38,110 nucleotides of DNA from Pseudomonadota bacterium (GTDB lineage: Bacteria; Pseudomonadota; Gammaproteobacteria; Burkholderiales; Burkholderiaceae_C): contig JAFECU010000311.1 in the NCBI GenBank assembly GCA_018242005.1, forward strand, positions 1-38,110. The letters run 5' to 3'. The stretch's first letter is position 1. The number at the start of each line of letters is the position of its first letter. Below the pieces are notes generated by a model. That model was not told the DNA's origin. It did not search any database and saw nothing but the letters and a program-made list of their open reading frames with translations. Shown here in pieces: positions 1 through 9,789 of the stretch. Made by a program: the position numbers and the translations under genes.

Positions 1-386
1 GTCTGGTTGGCGTCGTCATCGATGGCCTGCTTGCCCAGGATGATGAGGCCGGGTTGCTCCTTGTCGACCAGGGCCTTCAGGAGCTTGGCGACGGCCAGGG
101 GCTGGAGCTCGAGGTCGGCGGGGGTCTCGACCAGGATGGCGCGGTCGGCGCCGATGGCCAGGGCGGTGCGCAGGGTTTCCTGGCATTGCGCCACGCCGCA
201 GCTCACCGCGATGACCTCGGTGGCGGCGCCCTTTTCCTTCAGGCGCACGGCCTCTTCGACGGCGATTTCGTCAAAGGGGTTCATGCTCATCTTGACGTTG
301 GCGATGTCTACGCCCGTGCCGTCCGACTTCACCCGGACCTTCACGTTGTAGTCCACCACGCGTTTGACGGGGACCAAGACCTTCAT
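1..386 (-). CDS. etfB: Electron transfer flavoprotein beta subunit, 3' part outside window
   Basis: Beta subunit of the soluble ETF heterodimer, which takes electrons from acyl-CoA and related dehydrogenases and passes them to ETF-ubiquinone oxidoreductase. The visible 128 codons start [14 protein letters not shown], the usual EtfB N-terminus, and continue with the [20 protein letters not shown] and [12 protein letters not shown] segments of the nucleotide-binding fold. The family is about 249 residues, so roughly half is present. The ATG is preceded by AAGGAG at 8 nt, which fixes the start. etfA is expected next, beyond the window. A LiuR-like palindrome lies 25-40 bases upstream, suggesting control by branched-chain acyl-CoA catabolism. 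Identification is secure. Confidence 0.96.
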   Translation of the reverse strand, partial: MKVLVPVKRVVDYNVKVRVKSDGTGVDIANVKMSMNPFDEIAVEEAVRLKEKGAATEVIAVSCGVAQCQETLRTALAIGADRAILVETPADLELQPLAVAKLLKALVDKEQPGLIILGKQAIDDDANQ

Positions 387-411
387 TGCTGCTCCTTAAA
401 TGCCTGATTGA

Positions 412-427
412 TTGACGTAAACGTAAA
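412..427 (-). promoter_or_regulatory. LiuR-like operator upstream of etfB
   Basis: The 16-base site reads TTGACGTAAACGTAAA on the plus strand, an imperfect palindrome around ACGTnnACGT in an AT-richer 200-base gap. It resembles the sites described for the MerR-family regulator LiuR, which controls branched-chain amino acid and acyl-CoA degradation genes in proteobacteria. ETF genes are plausible members of that regulon. The assignment rests on motif memory, not on a scored matrix. Confidence 0.5.
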
Positions 428-599
428 CCGACCCATTCTATTGCGCACCGCAGCGCCCCGGACATTCGTAATGGCCGCAGCGCACCAAATTAGAAAAGAA
501 CGATCGTGCTTTTTAGCGATTATGCCAGCGAGTTCAGGTGCAGTCGAGCGGCAATGCGCACAAAAAATCTCGACCTGACCCCGCCCGGCGCAGCCCCGG

Positions 600-1388
600 T
601 CAGGCCCGCTTCCAGGCAGGCTGGCGCTTTTCGGCAAAGGCGCGCGCGCCCTCCTGCGCGGCCTCGTCCATCATGTTGGTGGCCATGGCCTGTCCGGCGA
701 TCTGGTAGGCGGCGTCCATGCCGAGTTCACGCTGCTGGTACACCAGGGCCTTGCCCATGGCCACGGCCGTACGCGGCTTTTGCAGAATGGACTGCACCAG
801 GGATTGCACCTCGGCGTCGAGTGCCTCGGGCGCCACGACGCGGTTCACGAGCCCTTGATCCAGGGCCGTGCGGGCATCGATGAAGTCGCCCGTGAGCAGC
901 ATTTCCATGGCCCGCTTGGCCGGCACGTTGCGCACCAGCGGCACGCTGGGCGTGGCGCAGAACAGGCCGTAGTGGATGCCGCTGGTGGCAAAGCTCGCCG
1001 CCTCGCTGGCCACGGCCAGGTCGCATTGCGCCACCAGCTGGCAGCCCGCCGCCGTGGCCATGCCGTGCACGCGCGCGATGACCGGCACGGGCAGCTTGTG
1101 GATGGCCAGCATCACGCGGCTGCACTGGGCAAACAGGTCCTGGTACCACGCCAGATCCGGGTGCGCCGCCATGTCCTTGAGGTTGTGGCCGGCGCAAAAA
1201 GCCTTGCCCGCGGCGGCCAGGACCACGACGCGGGCGCCCTCGTCCTGCGCCACATCGGCCAGGGCGCGCTGCAGGGCGGACAGCATGTCGTGCCCCAGGG
1301 CATTGAAGCGCGCCGGGTCGTTCAGGGTGAGTGTGACCACGCCGCGCGCATCGCGTGCCACCTGCAGCAGTTCAGAACCGTCGGACAT
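600..1388 (-). CDS. Enoyl-CoA hydratase/isomerase family protein, ECHDC3-like
   Basis: Crotonase-fold protein of 262 residues starting MSDGSELLQVARD. The oxyanion-hole segment AGKAFCAGHNLKDM and the second block TAAGCQLVAQCDLAVAS are clear. Both glutamates that act in classical enoyl-CoA hydratase appear replaced: the first position is Gln in GCQL, and the second region reads HYGLFCATPSVPL with no Glu. This pattern matches the ECHDC3 group, whose reaction is poorly defined, so hydratase activity should not be assumed. A longer upstream open frame exists, but the family N-terminus and the 14-base gap after the deacetylase-like gene support this ATG. It is probably cotranscribed with that gene; etfB follows after 213 bases and a separate operator. 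Confidence 0.9.
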   Translation of the reverse strand: MSDGSELLQVARDARGVVTLTLNDPARFNALGHDMLSALQRALADVAQDEGARVVVLAAAGKAFCAGHNLKDMAAHPDLAWYQDLFAQCSRVMLAIHKLPVPVIARVHGMATAAGCQLVAQCDLAVASEAASFATSGIHYGLFCATPSVPLVRNVPAKRAMEMLLTGDFIDARTALDQGLVNRVVAPEALDAEVQSLVQSILQKPRTAVAMGKALVYQQRELGMDAAYQIAGQAMATNMMDEAAQEGARAFAEKRQPAWKRA

Positions 1389-1402
1389 GATTGATTGCCT
1401 TC

Positions 1403-2356
1403 TTACAGATCGGCCAGCACGCGCACATGGGCTTCCACGCTGCGCGAGAGCGGCCCCATGACGTAACCGCCTTCGAGGCAGGAGACGATGCGCTTGTTGG
1501 AGAAGCGCCGTGCCACGTCCTTGATGCGCATGGTGATCCAGGTGTAGTCCTGCTCGGTCAGGCCCAGCTGGCCCATGTCGTCGTCGCGGTGGGCGTCGAA
1601 GCCGGCGCTGATGAAGATCATCTCGGGCTTGAAGGCCTCCAGGCGCGGGATCCACATCATCTCGACGATGTCGCGTATGTCCATGCCCTTGGTGTAGGCC
1701 GGCACGGGCACGTTGAGCATATTGGGCGCGGGGTCCTGGTCGCCGCAATAGGGGTAGAAGGGGTGCTGGAAGATGCTGACCATGAGCGCGCGCTCATCGC
1801 CGGCGAGGATGTCTTCCGTGCCATTGCCATGGTGCACATCAAAGTCCACCACGGCCACGCGCTTGAGGTTGTGGCGCTGCAAGGCGTACTTGGCGGCGAT
1901 GGCCACGTTGTTGAAGAAGCAGAAGCCCATGGCCTTGGCACGCGTGGCATGGTGGCCCGGCGGCCGCACGCAGCAGAAGGCGTTTTCCAGCTCGCCTGCC
2001 AGAACCGCATCGGTGGCCTCCAGGGCGGCCCCGGCGGCGCGAAGGGCGGCCGTCCAGGTGTGGCGGTTCATGGCGGTGTCGGTATCGAGCTGCGTGTACT
2101 GCGAGCCGCCGGCGGCCTCCTCCTCGATCAGCATGTCGGACAGGCCGCGCAACGCGGCAATGTGCATGCGGTCGTGCGCCAATTCGATGTCGGCCAGCGA
2201 GGCCAGCGGAGCCTCGCGGTGATCGAGCGCATCGGCCACGCCGGTCACCAGCAGGCGGTCCTCGATGGCATCGAGCCGCGCCGGGCATTCGGGATGCCCC
2301 GGTCCCATTTCATGCTTGCGGCAGTCGCCATGGGTGAAATAGCCCGTCTTGCTCAC
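1403..2356 (-). CDS. Histone deacetylase family protein (class II HDAC/AcuC-like)
   Basis: Zinc-dependent amidohydrolase of 317 residues in the HDAC/acetylpolyamine amidohydrolase superfamily. Visible landmarks are HPECPARL near the N-terminus, RPPGHHAT (the paired active-site histidines), VVDFDVHHGNGTED (zinc ligands) and SAGFDAHRDD (third zinc ligand and rim). The C-terminus ends EAHVRVLADL. The substrate could be acetyl-lysine on proteins or an acetylated small molecule. I place the start at the GTG codon of VSKTGYFTHGD because AGGGG lies 7 bases upstream; a TTG two codons earlier is too close to it. It is divergent from the MoxR gene across a 46-base gap and leads a short operon with the crotonase. 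Function as a protein deacetylase is inferred. Confidence 0.93.
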   Translation of the reverse strand: MSKTGYFTHGDCRKHEMGPGHPECPARLDAIEDRLLVTGVADALDHREAPLASLADIELAHDRMHIAALRGLSDMLIEEEAAGGSQYTQLDTDTAMNRHTWTAALRAAGAALEATDAVLAGELENAFCCVRPPGHHATRAKAMGFCFFNNVAIAAKYALQRHNLKRVAVVDFDVHHGNGTEDILAGDERALMVSIFQHPFYPYCGDQDPAPNMLNVPVPAYTKGMDIRDIVEMMWIPRLEAFKPEMIFISAGFDAHRDDDMGQLGLTEQDYTWITMRIKDVARRFSNKRIVSCLEGGYVMGPLSRSVEAHVRVLADL

Positions 2357-2388
2357 AGTCAATCCCCTGTGTCTCTCGGTAGTTTTCG

Positions 2389-2394
2389 GATAAC
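2389..2394 (+). promoter_or_regulatory. -10-like hexamer 8 nt before the moxR start codon
   Basis: GATAAC is separated from the ATG at 2403 by only 8 bases and no ribosome binding site is present, so transcription would begin at or next to the start codon. No good -35 hexamer is visible. Same arrangement as trmB, ada-alkA and rlhA in this window. Confidence 0.4.
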
Positions 2395-2402
2395 GTCGGG
2401 CC

Positions 2403-3323
<921 letters not shown>

Positions 3324-3327
3324 CACC

Positions 3328-4350
3328 ATGCCCGGCATGTTTGATCGGCTCTCAGCCTTCGACGGCGCACCACAACCGGCACGCCGGGCAGGCTTGAGGG
3401 AGCGCTGGCAGCGTTGGTGGAGCGCGCGCCTGCCGCCCAGCGACACGCTCACGCTGACCCAGCGCAACATCTACATCCTTCCCACGGCCGCGGGCTGGAT
3501 GCTGGCGCTGACGCTGCTGGTGCTGTTGGTGGCGTCGATCAACTTCCAGCTCAACATGGGATATCTGCTGACCTTTCTGCTGGTCGGCAGCGCGGTGGTC
3601 GGCGTGCACCTGTGCCATGCCACGCTGCGCGGCCTGTCGCTGCGCCTGCTGGTGCCCGAGCCGCAGTTTCTCGGTACGGCGGCGCGCCTGCAGGTGCAGC
3701 TGCACAGCAGCGCACGCGACACGCGCTATGGCATAGGCGTGGCCGTGCGCGCCGGCGCCCGGGAATGGGCCTGGACCGATGTGCCGGCCGAGGGCAGCAG
3801 CGCCGTGCAGGTGGCCTTCCAGCCCATGCGGCGCGGCGTGCAAAGCCTGCCCACACTGATGCTGGAGACCCGCTACCCGCTGGGCACCTTCCGTGTTTGG
3901 GCGCTGTGGCGGCCCGCGGCGCAGGTGCTGGTCTACCCCCGACCGGAAGCCCCGGCCCCGCCGCTGCCGCTGCCGCCCGGCGAGGCGCAAGCAGACGGCG
4001 GCGCCACGCCGGCGCGCGCCGCGGGCGAATTCGACGGTGTGCGCGCGTACCGGCGCGGTGACCCGCTGCGGCTGGTGCTCTGGAAAAAGGCCGCCCAGTC
4101 GCTGGCCACCGGCACGCATGGCCTGATCAGCCGCGACAACGCCCAGGCCCAGCGCCACGAGCTGTGGCTGGACTGGGGCGCCACCGGGCTCGCAGACCCC
4201 GAGGCCCGCCTGTCGCGGCTGGCAGCCTGGGTGCTACAGGCCGACCGCCTGGGCCTCACCTTCGGCCTGCGCCTACCCGGCCGGCAGATCGCACCCGACG
4301 GTGGCGCCGCCCAGCGACGCCGCTGCCTTGAGGCGCTGGCGCTGTGCTGA
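3328..4350 (+). CDS. DUF58 domain membrane protein
   Basis: A 340-residue protein with two predicted membrane helices near residues 52-70 and 78-95, followed by a soluble region with the DUF58 signature: EFDGVRAYRRGDPLRLVLWKKAAQ-type motif in which RxYRRGD and W are conserved. DUF58 proteins accompany MoxR ATPases and transglutaminase-like TgpA proteins, and are thought to be MoxR clients in envelope maintenance. The start ATG lies four bases after the moxR stop; an alternative Met three codons on (MFDRL) cannot be excluded. The C-terminus is followed by a 97-base gap that holds one copy of the dispersed palindromic repeat. Confidence 0.9.
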   Translation: MPGMFDRLSAFDGAPQPARRAGLRERWQRWWSARLPPSDTLTLTQRNIYILPTAAGWMLALTLLVLLVASINFQLNMGYLLTFLLVGSAVVGVHLCHATLRGLSLRLLVPEPQFLGTAARLQVQLHSSARDTRYGIGVAVRAGAREWAWTDVPAEGSSAVQVAFQPMRRGVQSLPTLMLETRYPLGTFRVWALWRPAAQVLVYPRPEAPAPPLPLPPGEAQADGGATPARAAGEFDGVRAYRRGDPLRLVLWKKAAQSLATGTHGLISRDNAQAQRHELWLDWGATGLADPEARLSRLAAWVLQADRLGLTFGLRLPGRQIAPDGGAAQRRRCLEALALC

Positions 4351-4370
4351 TCACCGTGTTGGTGTTAATG

Positions 4371-4420
4371 AAATTGCCCTTAAGCCCAATGCCATCAAGC
4401 GTCGCAAGCTACGCTTTTGA
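4371..4420 (-). repeat. Dispersed palindromic repeat, intergenic copy (inverted)
   Basis: Read on the minus strand this segment carries AGCTTGCGACGCTTGATGGC and a trailing GGCAATTT, matching the family pattern AGCTGCCAGCGCTT, loop, AAGCGCT, GGC, A/T run. It lies between the DUF58 gene and the transglutaminase gene. It is one of the more diverged copies. Confidence 0.6.
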
Positions 4421-4447
4421 TGCAGCCTGCCGCCCTGGAGGCAGGCC

Positions 4448-6502
4448 ATGAAGCTGGCCGAGCGCCTATCACGCCTGCCACGCGAGGCACGCGATGCGCT
4501 GTTCCTGCTGGCCGTCGTCGCCTGCTGCATCGCGCCGCTGGCCGCCCAGATACCGCCCTGGGCCAGCGCCATGGCGGCCACGCTCCTGGCCTGGCGCGGC
4601 TGGCTGGCCGCCACGGCAAGACCACTGCCTGGGCGCTGGGTCACGGCCGTGCTGCTGGCGCTTGTGGTACTGCTCACGCTGCTATCGCACGGCACCATCG
4701 TCGGGCGCGACGCGGGCGTGACCCTCATCGTCATGCTGCTGGCGCTCAAGATGCTGGAGCTGCGCGCACGCCGCGATGCGATGGTGGTGTTCTTCCTGGG
4801 TTTCTTCACGCTGCTGGCCAACTTCTTCTTCTCGCAGTCCCTGCCCACTGCCGCCGTCATGCTGGTGGCGCTGCTGGGCCTTCTCACGGCCCTGGTCAAT
4901 GCCCATATGCCCGTGGGCCGCCCGCCGCTGAACCTGGCCATGCGGCAGGCCGCCCGCATGGCGCTGCTGGGCGCGCCCATCACGGTGCTGTTGTTCCTGC
5001 TGTTTCCGCGCTTGGCACCGCTGTGGGGCATGCCCGCGGACAACCCCAGCGCGCGCACCGGCCTGTCGGGCCAGATGCGCATCGGCAGCATGGCATCTCT
5101 GGTGCAGGACGGCAGCGTGGCCCTGCGCGTGCGTTTCGACACGCCCGGCGGCGAGCCGCCGGCACCACAGGATCTGTACTTTCGCGGTCCGGTGCTCACG
5201 GCCTTTGACGGGCGCGACTGGTATGCCCTGTCGCAGCCGCAGGGCCAGGCCATCATCCTCGCCCGGCCCAGCCCGGCACAGCTGCGCGTGCAGGGCGCGC
5301 CGCTGCGCTACGAGCTCACGCTGGAGCCGCACCAGCGCCCCTGGCTGCTCACGCTGGACACGGTCAAGACCGCGCCCGAGCTGCCTCCCGGCTACCTGGC
5401 CCAGATGTCGCCCGAGCTGCAATGGAGCGCCAGCCGCCCCGTCACCGCCGCGCTGCGCTACCGCGCCGAGAGCTACCTGCGCTTTGCCCATGGCCCGCAG
5501 CGGCGCACGCCCGATCTGCGCGCCTACGTGCAGTTGCCCCCCGGCCTGAACCCGCGCACCCAGGCCATGGCACGGCAGATGCTCGCCGACCCACGGCTCG
5601 CAAAAGGCGGCGCGGGGTCCCTGGTGGACGCCGCCCTGCAGCGCCTTGCTCGCGGCGGCTACCAGTACACACTCGAGCCCGGCCTGTACGGCGAGCACAC
5701 GGCCGACGAATTCTGGTTCGACCGCAAGCAGGGTTTTTGCGAACACATCGCCTCGGCCTTCGTCGTGCTGATGCGGGCACTGGACATACCCTCACGCATC
5801 GTCACGGGCTACCAGGGCGGGCAGATGAACTCCATAGACGGCTACTGGACCGTGCACCAGAGCGACGCCCACGCCTGGGCCGAGGTGTGGATCGCCGGCC
5901 GCGGCTGGGTCCGCGTGGATCCCACGGGCGCCGTCGCACCCGGCCGCGTGGGCCAGTTGCAGCGGCTGCAGGCACCACGCGGCGTGCTCGGCAACGCCAT
6001 GGCAGCGGTCGTCAGCCCACTCATGCTGCAGGAACTGCGCGCCACCTGGGAGGCGCTGAACAACGGGTGGAACCAATGGGTGCTCAACTACACCCAGGGG
6101 CGCCAGCTCGACCTGCTCAGGGCACTGGGCCTTGAGGCACCCGACTGGCAGGACCTGGTGCGCCTCATGGGCCTGCTGATCTGCGCCGCCGCCATGACAG
6201 GCCTGGCCTGGACGTTGTGGCAGCGACGCCGCCAGGACCCCTGGCAGCAGCTGCTGCAGCAGGCACGCCAACGCCTGGCGCGCACCGGCCTGCAAATCGC
6301 GCCCCATCTGCCGCCGCGCGCCATGGCCCAGGAGGCGCGCGCCCACCTGGGTCCGGCCGCCGAACCCGCCGCGCAATGGCTGCTGCGCCTGGAGCAGGCG
6401 CGCTACGCCGCACGGCCCGCCGCCGCCCTGCCCCAGCTGCGCCGTGACCTGGCCCGACTGCCCTGGCCCGCGGCACAATCGCGCAGCACAGGCACACCAT
6501 GA
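4448..6502 (+). CDS. DUF3488/transglutaminase-like membrane protein (TgpA-like)
   Basis: A 684-residue inner-membrane protein of the TgpA type. Roughly the first 200 residues form several hydrophobic helices (DUF3488), ending near FLLFPRLAPLWGMP. A large extracytoplasmic part follows, containing a transglutaminase/protease-like core with the triad Cys431 (KQGFCEHIASAF), His475 (QSDAHAWAEVW) and Asp491 (VRVDPTGAV). A further membrane helix near residues 570-590 (LMGLLICAAAMTGLAWTLW) precedes a C-terminal cytoplasmic DUF4129-like tail. TgpA of Pseudomonas is essential for growth; the peptide or amine substrate is unknown. GGAGG lies 7 bases before the ATG. The stop overlaps the next start (ATGA). 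Confidence 0.94.
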   Translation: MKLAERLSRLPREARDALFLLAVVACCIAPLAAQIPPWASAMAATLLAWRGWLAATARPLPGRWVTAVLLALVVLLTLLSHGTIVGRDAGVTLIVMLLALKMLELRARRDAMVVFFLGFFTLLANFFFSQSLPTAAVMLVALLGLLTALVNAHMPVGRPPLNLAMRQAARMALLGAPITVLLFLLFPRLAPLWGMPADNPSARTGLSGQMRIGSMASLVQDGSVALRVRFDTPGGEPPAPQDLYFRGPVLTAFDGRDWYALSQPQGQAIILARPSPAQLRVQGAPLRYELTLEPHQRPWLLTLDTVKTAPELPPGYLAQMSPELQWSASRPVTAALRYRAESYLRFAHGPQRRTPDLRAYVQLPPGLNPRTQAMARQMLADPRLAKGGAGSLVDAALQRLARGGYQYTLEPGLYGEHTADEFWFDRKQGFCEHIASAFVVLMRALDIPSRIVTGYQGGQMNSIDGYWTVHQSDAHAWAEVWIAGRGWVRVDPTGAVAPGRVGQLQRLQAPRGVLGNAMAAVVSPLMLQELRATWEALNNGWNQWVLNYTQGRQLDLLRALGLEAPDWQDLVRLMGLLICAAAMTGLAWTLWQRRRQDPWQQLLQQARQRLARTGLQIAPHLPPRAMAQEARAHLGPAAEPAAQWLLRLEQARYAARPAAALPQLRRDLARLPWPAAQSRSTGTP

Positions 6503-7569
6503 CACCCACCATCGTAAAAACCATTCTTTTGATAGCTGCCAGCGCTTTATCCATCAGTGCTGCGGCCAAAAACACTCATAAAAAGCACGCCGCCAAGCCG
6601 GCGCCCGCCTACCACTACGCCCAACGCACGGAAGCCATGGAGTTTGCGGACGACGTGGCCGAGCGCCGCGGCCTGGACCGCGAATGGGTACGCCAGGCCG
6701 TGGGCCAGGCCCGGCTGCTGCGCGAGGTGCCGCGCCTGGTATTGCCGCCGCCCAAGACCCAGCCCAAGAACAGGGCCGCCTATCGCGCGCGCTTCGTCGA
6801 GCCCGTGCGCATTGGCGCCGGCCTGCGCTTCTGGCAGGACAACGCCGAGGCCCTGGCACGGGCCGAACGCGAATACGGCGTGCCGGCCGAGATCATCGTC
6901 GGCATCATCGGCGTGGAAACGCTCTACGGCCAGCACATGGGCGGCTACCGCGTGATCGACGCGCTGGCCACCTTGAGCTTTGACTTCCCCGACGCCCACC
7001 CGCGCGCGGCCGAACGGCGCGCCTTTTTCCGCGGCGAGCTGGAGCAGTTTCTGACCCTCATGGACCGCACCGGCATGGACCCGCACGATCCGCGCGGCAG
7101 CTACGCCGGCGCCATGGGCATGGGCCAGTTCATGCCATCGAGCTGGACGCGCTGGGCCGTGGACTTCGACGGCGACGGCCGCATCGACCTGTGGCGCAGC
7201 CCGCAGGACGCCATAGGCTCGGTGGCCAACTACTTCGTGGGCCATGGCTGGATCGCCGGCATGCCCACGCATTACGCCGTGGCGTTCGACGCCGAACGGC
7301 TGCAGCTCGACACGCTGCTCGCGCCCGACATACTGCCGACCTTCAGCGCGGCCCGCATGGCTGCCCTGGGCGCGCAGGTGCAGGGCGAAGGCGCCCGGCA
7401 CCAGGGCCCGCTGGCGCTGGTGGAGCTGCAGAACGGCACGGAGCCTCCCAGCTACGTGGCCGGCACCGAGAATTTCTACGCCGTCACGCGCTACAACTGG
7501 TCGAGCTACTACGCCATGGCGGTGATCGAGCTGGGGCGGGCGGTGGCGGCGGCGCGGCAGGCACCCTGA
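6499..7569 (+). CDS. mltB: Lytic murein transglycosylase B
   Basis: Soluble or membrane-associated lytic transglycosylase that cleaves peptidoglycan to 1,6-anhydromuropeptides. The 356-residue protein has the MltB core: AEIIVGIIGVETLYGQHMGG with catalytic Glu140, GSYAGAMGMGQFMPSSW, and the EF-hand-like DFDGDGRIDLW segment next to DAIGSVANYFVGHGW. It ends without the extra peptidoglycan-binding domain found in some homologues. The N-terminus TILLIAASALSISAAAK looks like a signal peptide but has no lipobox cysteine, and its codons coincide with a copy of a dispersed palindromic repeat. The ATG overlaps the preceding TGA, so it is likely coupled to the transglutaminase gene. Confidence 0.94.
   Translation: MTPTIVKTILLIAASALSISAAAKNTHKKHAAKPAPAYHYAQRTEAMEFADDVAERRGLDREWVRQAVGQARLLREVPRLVLPPPKTQPKNRAAYRARFVEPVRIGAGLRFWQDNAEALARAEREYGVPAEIIVGIIGVETLYGQHMGGYRVIDALATLSFDFPDAHPRAAERRAFFRGELEQFLTLMDRTGMDPHDPRGSYAGAMGMGQFMPSSWTRWAVDFDGDGRIDLWRSPQDAIGSVANYFVGHGWIAGMPTHYAVAFDAERLQLDTLLAPDILPTFSAARMAALGAQVQGEGARHQGPLALVELQNGTEPPSYVAGTENFYAVTRYNWSSYYAMAVIELGRAVAAARQAP
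6527..6573 (+). repeat. Dispersed palindromic repeat inside mltB (signal peptide)
   Basis: Contains ATAGCTGCCAGCGCTT followed by a short loop, AGTGCT, and GGCCAAAAA. It is AT-richer than its surroundings and supplies codons for LIAASALSISAAAK, the hydrophobic core and cleavage region of the MltB signal peptide. The same peptide register is seen in the DUF934 gene copy at 37257. Confidence 0.75.
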
Positions 7570-7672
7570 GACCCAGGGGCGATGCGGTCTTCATTGATGA
7601 CACGCAAGTTGCCCCAACCGGGTATCGCGCGGGTCGCGGTAGCCGGCAAACGAGAAGGCTCAAAGCCAGACC

Positions 7673-8611
7673 ATGCCAAACACCCGCGACGTACTGACCC
7701 CCGACAACCTCGCCATGCTGCAACGCATTGCCGAAACCGGCAGCTTTGCCGCGGCCGCGCGCCAGCTGGGCCTGGTGCCCAGCGCCTTGACCTATCGCGT
7801 ACGCCAGATCGAGGACGCGCTCGACGCGCTGCTGTTCGACCGCAGCGCGCGCCAGGCCCGTCCCACCGATGCCGGCCTGGAGCTGCTGCGCGAGGGCCGG
7901 CGCCTGCTGGAGGACGTGGACGCCATAGCCAACCGCGTGCGCCGCGTGGCCACGGGCTGGGAGCCGCAGCTGACCCTGTCGGTGGACGGCATCATCTCGC
8001 CCACCACCATTCTGGATCTTGTGGAGGCCTTTTACGCCATGGCGCCGCCCACGCGGCTCAAGTGGCGCGACGGCATCCTGAGCGGCACGGCCGAGGCACT
8101 GGCATCGGGCCACGCCGATCTGGCCTTGGGCGTGACCGCGGGTGCTTCCAACGTGGCGGGGCTGCAGTCGGCTCCGCTGGGGGATTTGCGCTTCATCTTC
8201 GTCGTGGCCCCACACCACCCGCTGGCGCGCGCGCCCGAGCCCATCAGTGACGCCACGCTGCGCGCGCACCGCATGATCGCCGTGGCCGACTCGGCACTGC
8301 GCGGCAACGTGACCATAGGCATCCTGGCCGGCCAGGACGTATTCACCGTGGACAACATGCGCGCCAAGATTCAGGCCCAGCTGCGCGGCCTGGGCGGCGG
8401 CTTCCTGCCCGAGCCCATGGTGCGCCCTTACATCGAGTCCGGCCACCTGGTGGCGCGCGCCGTGGCACGCCCGGAACGCACCATCGCCATGTGCTATCAA
8501 TGGGGCGGCCCCGGCGCGGCCACACCCGGGCGGGCGCTGCAATGGTGGCTGGCGCAGCTTCAAAGCCAGGCCACGCGGCGTGCGCTGCTGGAAAATCACC
8601 ATCATTTCTGA
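7673..8611 (+). CDS. LysR-family transcriptional regulator
   Basis: LTTR of 312 residues. The N-terminal winged helix-turn-helix spans about residues 10-65 (LAMLQRIAETGSFAAAARQLG, then SALTYRVRQIEDAL) and is followed by the long linker helix and a periplasmic-binding-like effector domain of two lobes from about residue 95. The effector is not evident. The next gene in the same direction, an FAD-dependent oxidoreductase, begins 83 bases later and is a possible but unproven target. It ends with ENHHHF. No divergent partner gene is present, which is unusual for this family and gives no hint of regulon. Confidence 0.93.
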   Translation: MPNTRDVLTPDNLAMLQRIAETGSFAAAARQLGLVPSALTYRVRQIEDALDALLFDRSARQARPTDAGLELLREGRRLLEDVDAIANRVRRVATGWEPQLTLSVDGIISPTTILDLVEAFYAMAPPTRLKWRDGILSGTAEALASGHADLALGVTAGASNVAGLQSAPLGDLRFIFVVAPHHPLARAPEPISDATLRAHRMIAVADSALRGNVTIGILAGQDVFTVDNMRAKIQAQLRGLGGGFLPEPMVRPYIESGHLVARAVARPERTIAMCYQWGGPGAATPGRALQWWLAQLQSQATRRALLENHHHF

Positions 8612-8694
8612 CTGCGCCGACTGCGCACCGCCTATGGCGCGTGTAGAGTCATTGGTATTTCACGCCTGCCTTCACACTCTCACGAAAGCCCGCC

Positions 8695-9789
8695 ATGACA
8701 GCACCGCGTCCCCGCTCAAGCAAACGGTTGAAACACAGCGCGTCGGACGGCCCGGCGCGCCGCTTTGCCATCGTCGGTGCCGGCATGGCCGGCATCGCCT
8801 GCGCGCGCACGCTGGCCCAGGCGGGACACAGCGTGACCGTGTTCGAGAAGGCGCCGCACAGTGGCGGACGCACGGCGGCGCTTGACTCGCCGTTTGGCAG
8901 CTTTGATACCGGCGCGCAGTACTTCACGGTGCGCGATGCGCGCTTTCAGCAGGCCCTGGACACCGTCCCCGGCCTGTGCCGCGCCTGGAGCGCCACCACC
9001 ATACGGGTGCTGGATGCCGCCGGCCGCGTGGCCACGGCCACGCGCACGCCCGGCGAGGCGCACTGGGTTGCCGCCCCGACCATGGACGCGCTGGTCCAGG
9101 CCTGGGCCCAGCCGCTGCAAGCCGACAACCGGCTGCACACGCACACCGCCGTCACGCGCATAGAGCGCGACCCCATGCGCACCACGGCCTGGCAGCTGCA
9201 TTGCGAGACGCTGGGCGGCGACACCCATTTGCACGGCGGCTTCGATGCCGTGCTGCTGACTCAACCGGCGCCCCTGAGCCAAGCGCTGCTGCTGCAGTCG
9301 GGCGTCACCCCGCCCTGGGGCGACGCCATGGCGGGAATCGATATCGCCCCCTGCTGGACGCTGATGTTGGCCTTTGCCCACGCCGTGCACCCTGGTCTGA
9401 CCACGCTGGGCCCGCAATGGAACGCGGCACGCAGCACACACCACCGCATCGCCTGGCTGGCGCGCGAGTCCAGCAAACCCGGGCGCAAGCAGATAGAGCG
9501 CTGGACGGTGCAGGCCAGCCCCGCCTGGTCGCTGGAACACCTGAACGACGATGCCGCCCGCGTGCAGGGCAAGCTCATCAAGGCCTTTACCGAGGTCACC
9601 GGCATACGTGCCACGCCCACACATGCCGAGCTGCGCCGCTGGCGCTTCGCCCAGACACAAAAACCCCTGGGCCAGAGCTTTCTGTGGGACGCCGCCACGG
9701 GGCTGGGCGCCTGCGGCGACTGGTGCCTGGGCCATAGGCTGGAGGACGCCTTCGTCTCCGGCCTGGAGCTGGCCCTGGCCGCTGCATGA
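8695..9789 (+). CDS. FAD/NAD(P)-binding oxidoreductase, renalase/amine-oxidase-like
   Basis: A 364-residue flavoprotein. The Rossmann dinucleotide motif is [18 protein letters not shown] near residues 23-40, followed by [12 protein letters not shown] (ribose-binding acidic residue and GG motif), and a C-terminal FAD-contact segment [18 protein letters not shown]. The layout matches the renalase-like NAD(P)/FAD-dependent group of bacteria rather than a secreted oxidase; no signal peptide is present and the basic N-terminus is ordinary. The substrate is unknown. The TGA overlaps the gluQRS start (ATGA), so the two genes are probably cotranscribed and coupled. Confidence 0.88.
   Translation: MTAPRPRSSKRLKHSASDGPARRFAIVGAGMAGIACARTLAQAGHSVTVFEKAPHSGGRTAALDSPFGSFDTGAQYFTVRDARFQQALDTVPGLCRAWSATTIRVLDAAGRVATATRTPGEAHWVAAPTMDALVQAWAQPLQADNRLHTHTAVTRIERDPMRTTAWQLHCETLGGDTHLHGGFDAVLLTQPAPLSQALLLQSGVTPPWGDAMAGIDIAPCWTLMLAFAHAVHPGLTTLGPQWNAARSTHHRIAWLARESSKPGRKQIERWTVQASPAWSLEHLNDDAARVQGKLIKAFTEVTGIRATPTHAELRRWRFAQTQKPLGQSFLWDAATGLGACGDWCLGHRLEDAFVSGLELALAAA

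Noticed and set aside
7582-8250. Alternative frames across the LysR gene
   Set aside because: The LysR frame has the full helix-turn-helix and effector domain; the other frames are Arg/Ala-rich shadows.
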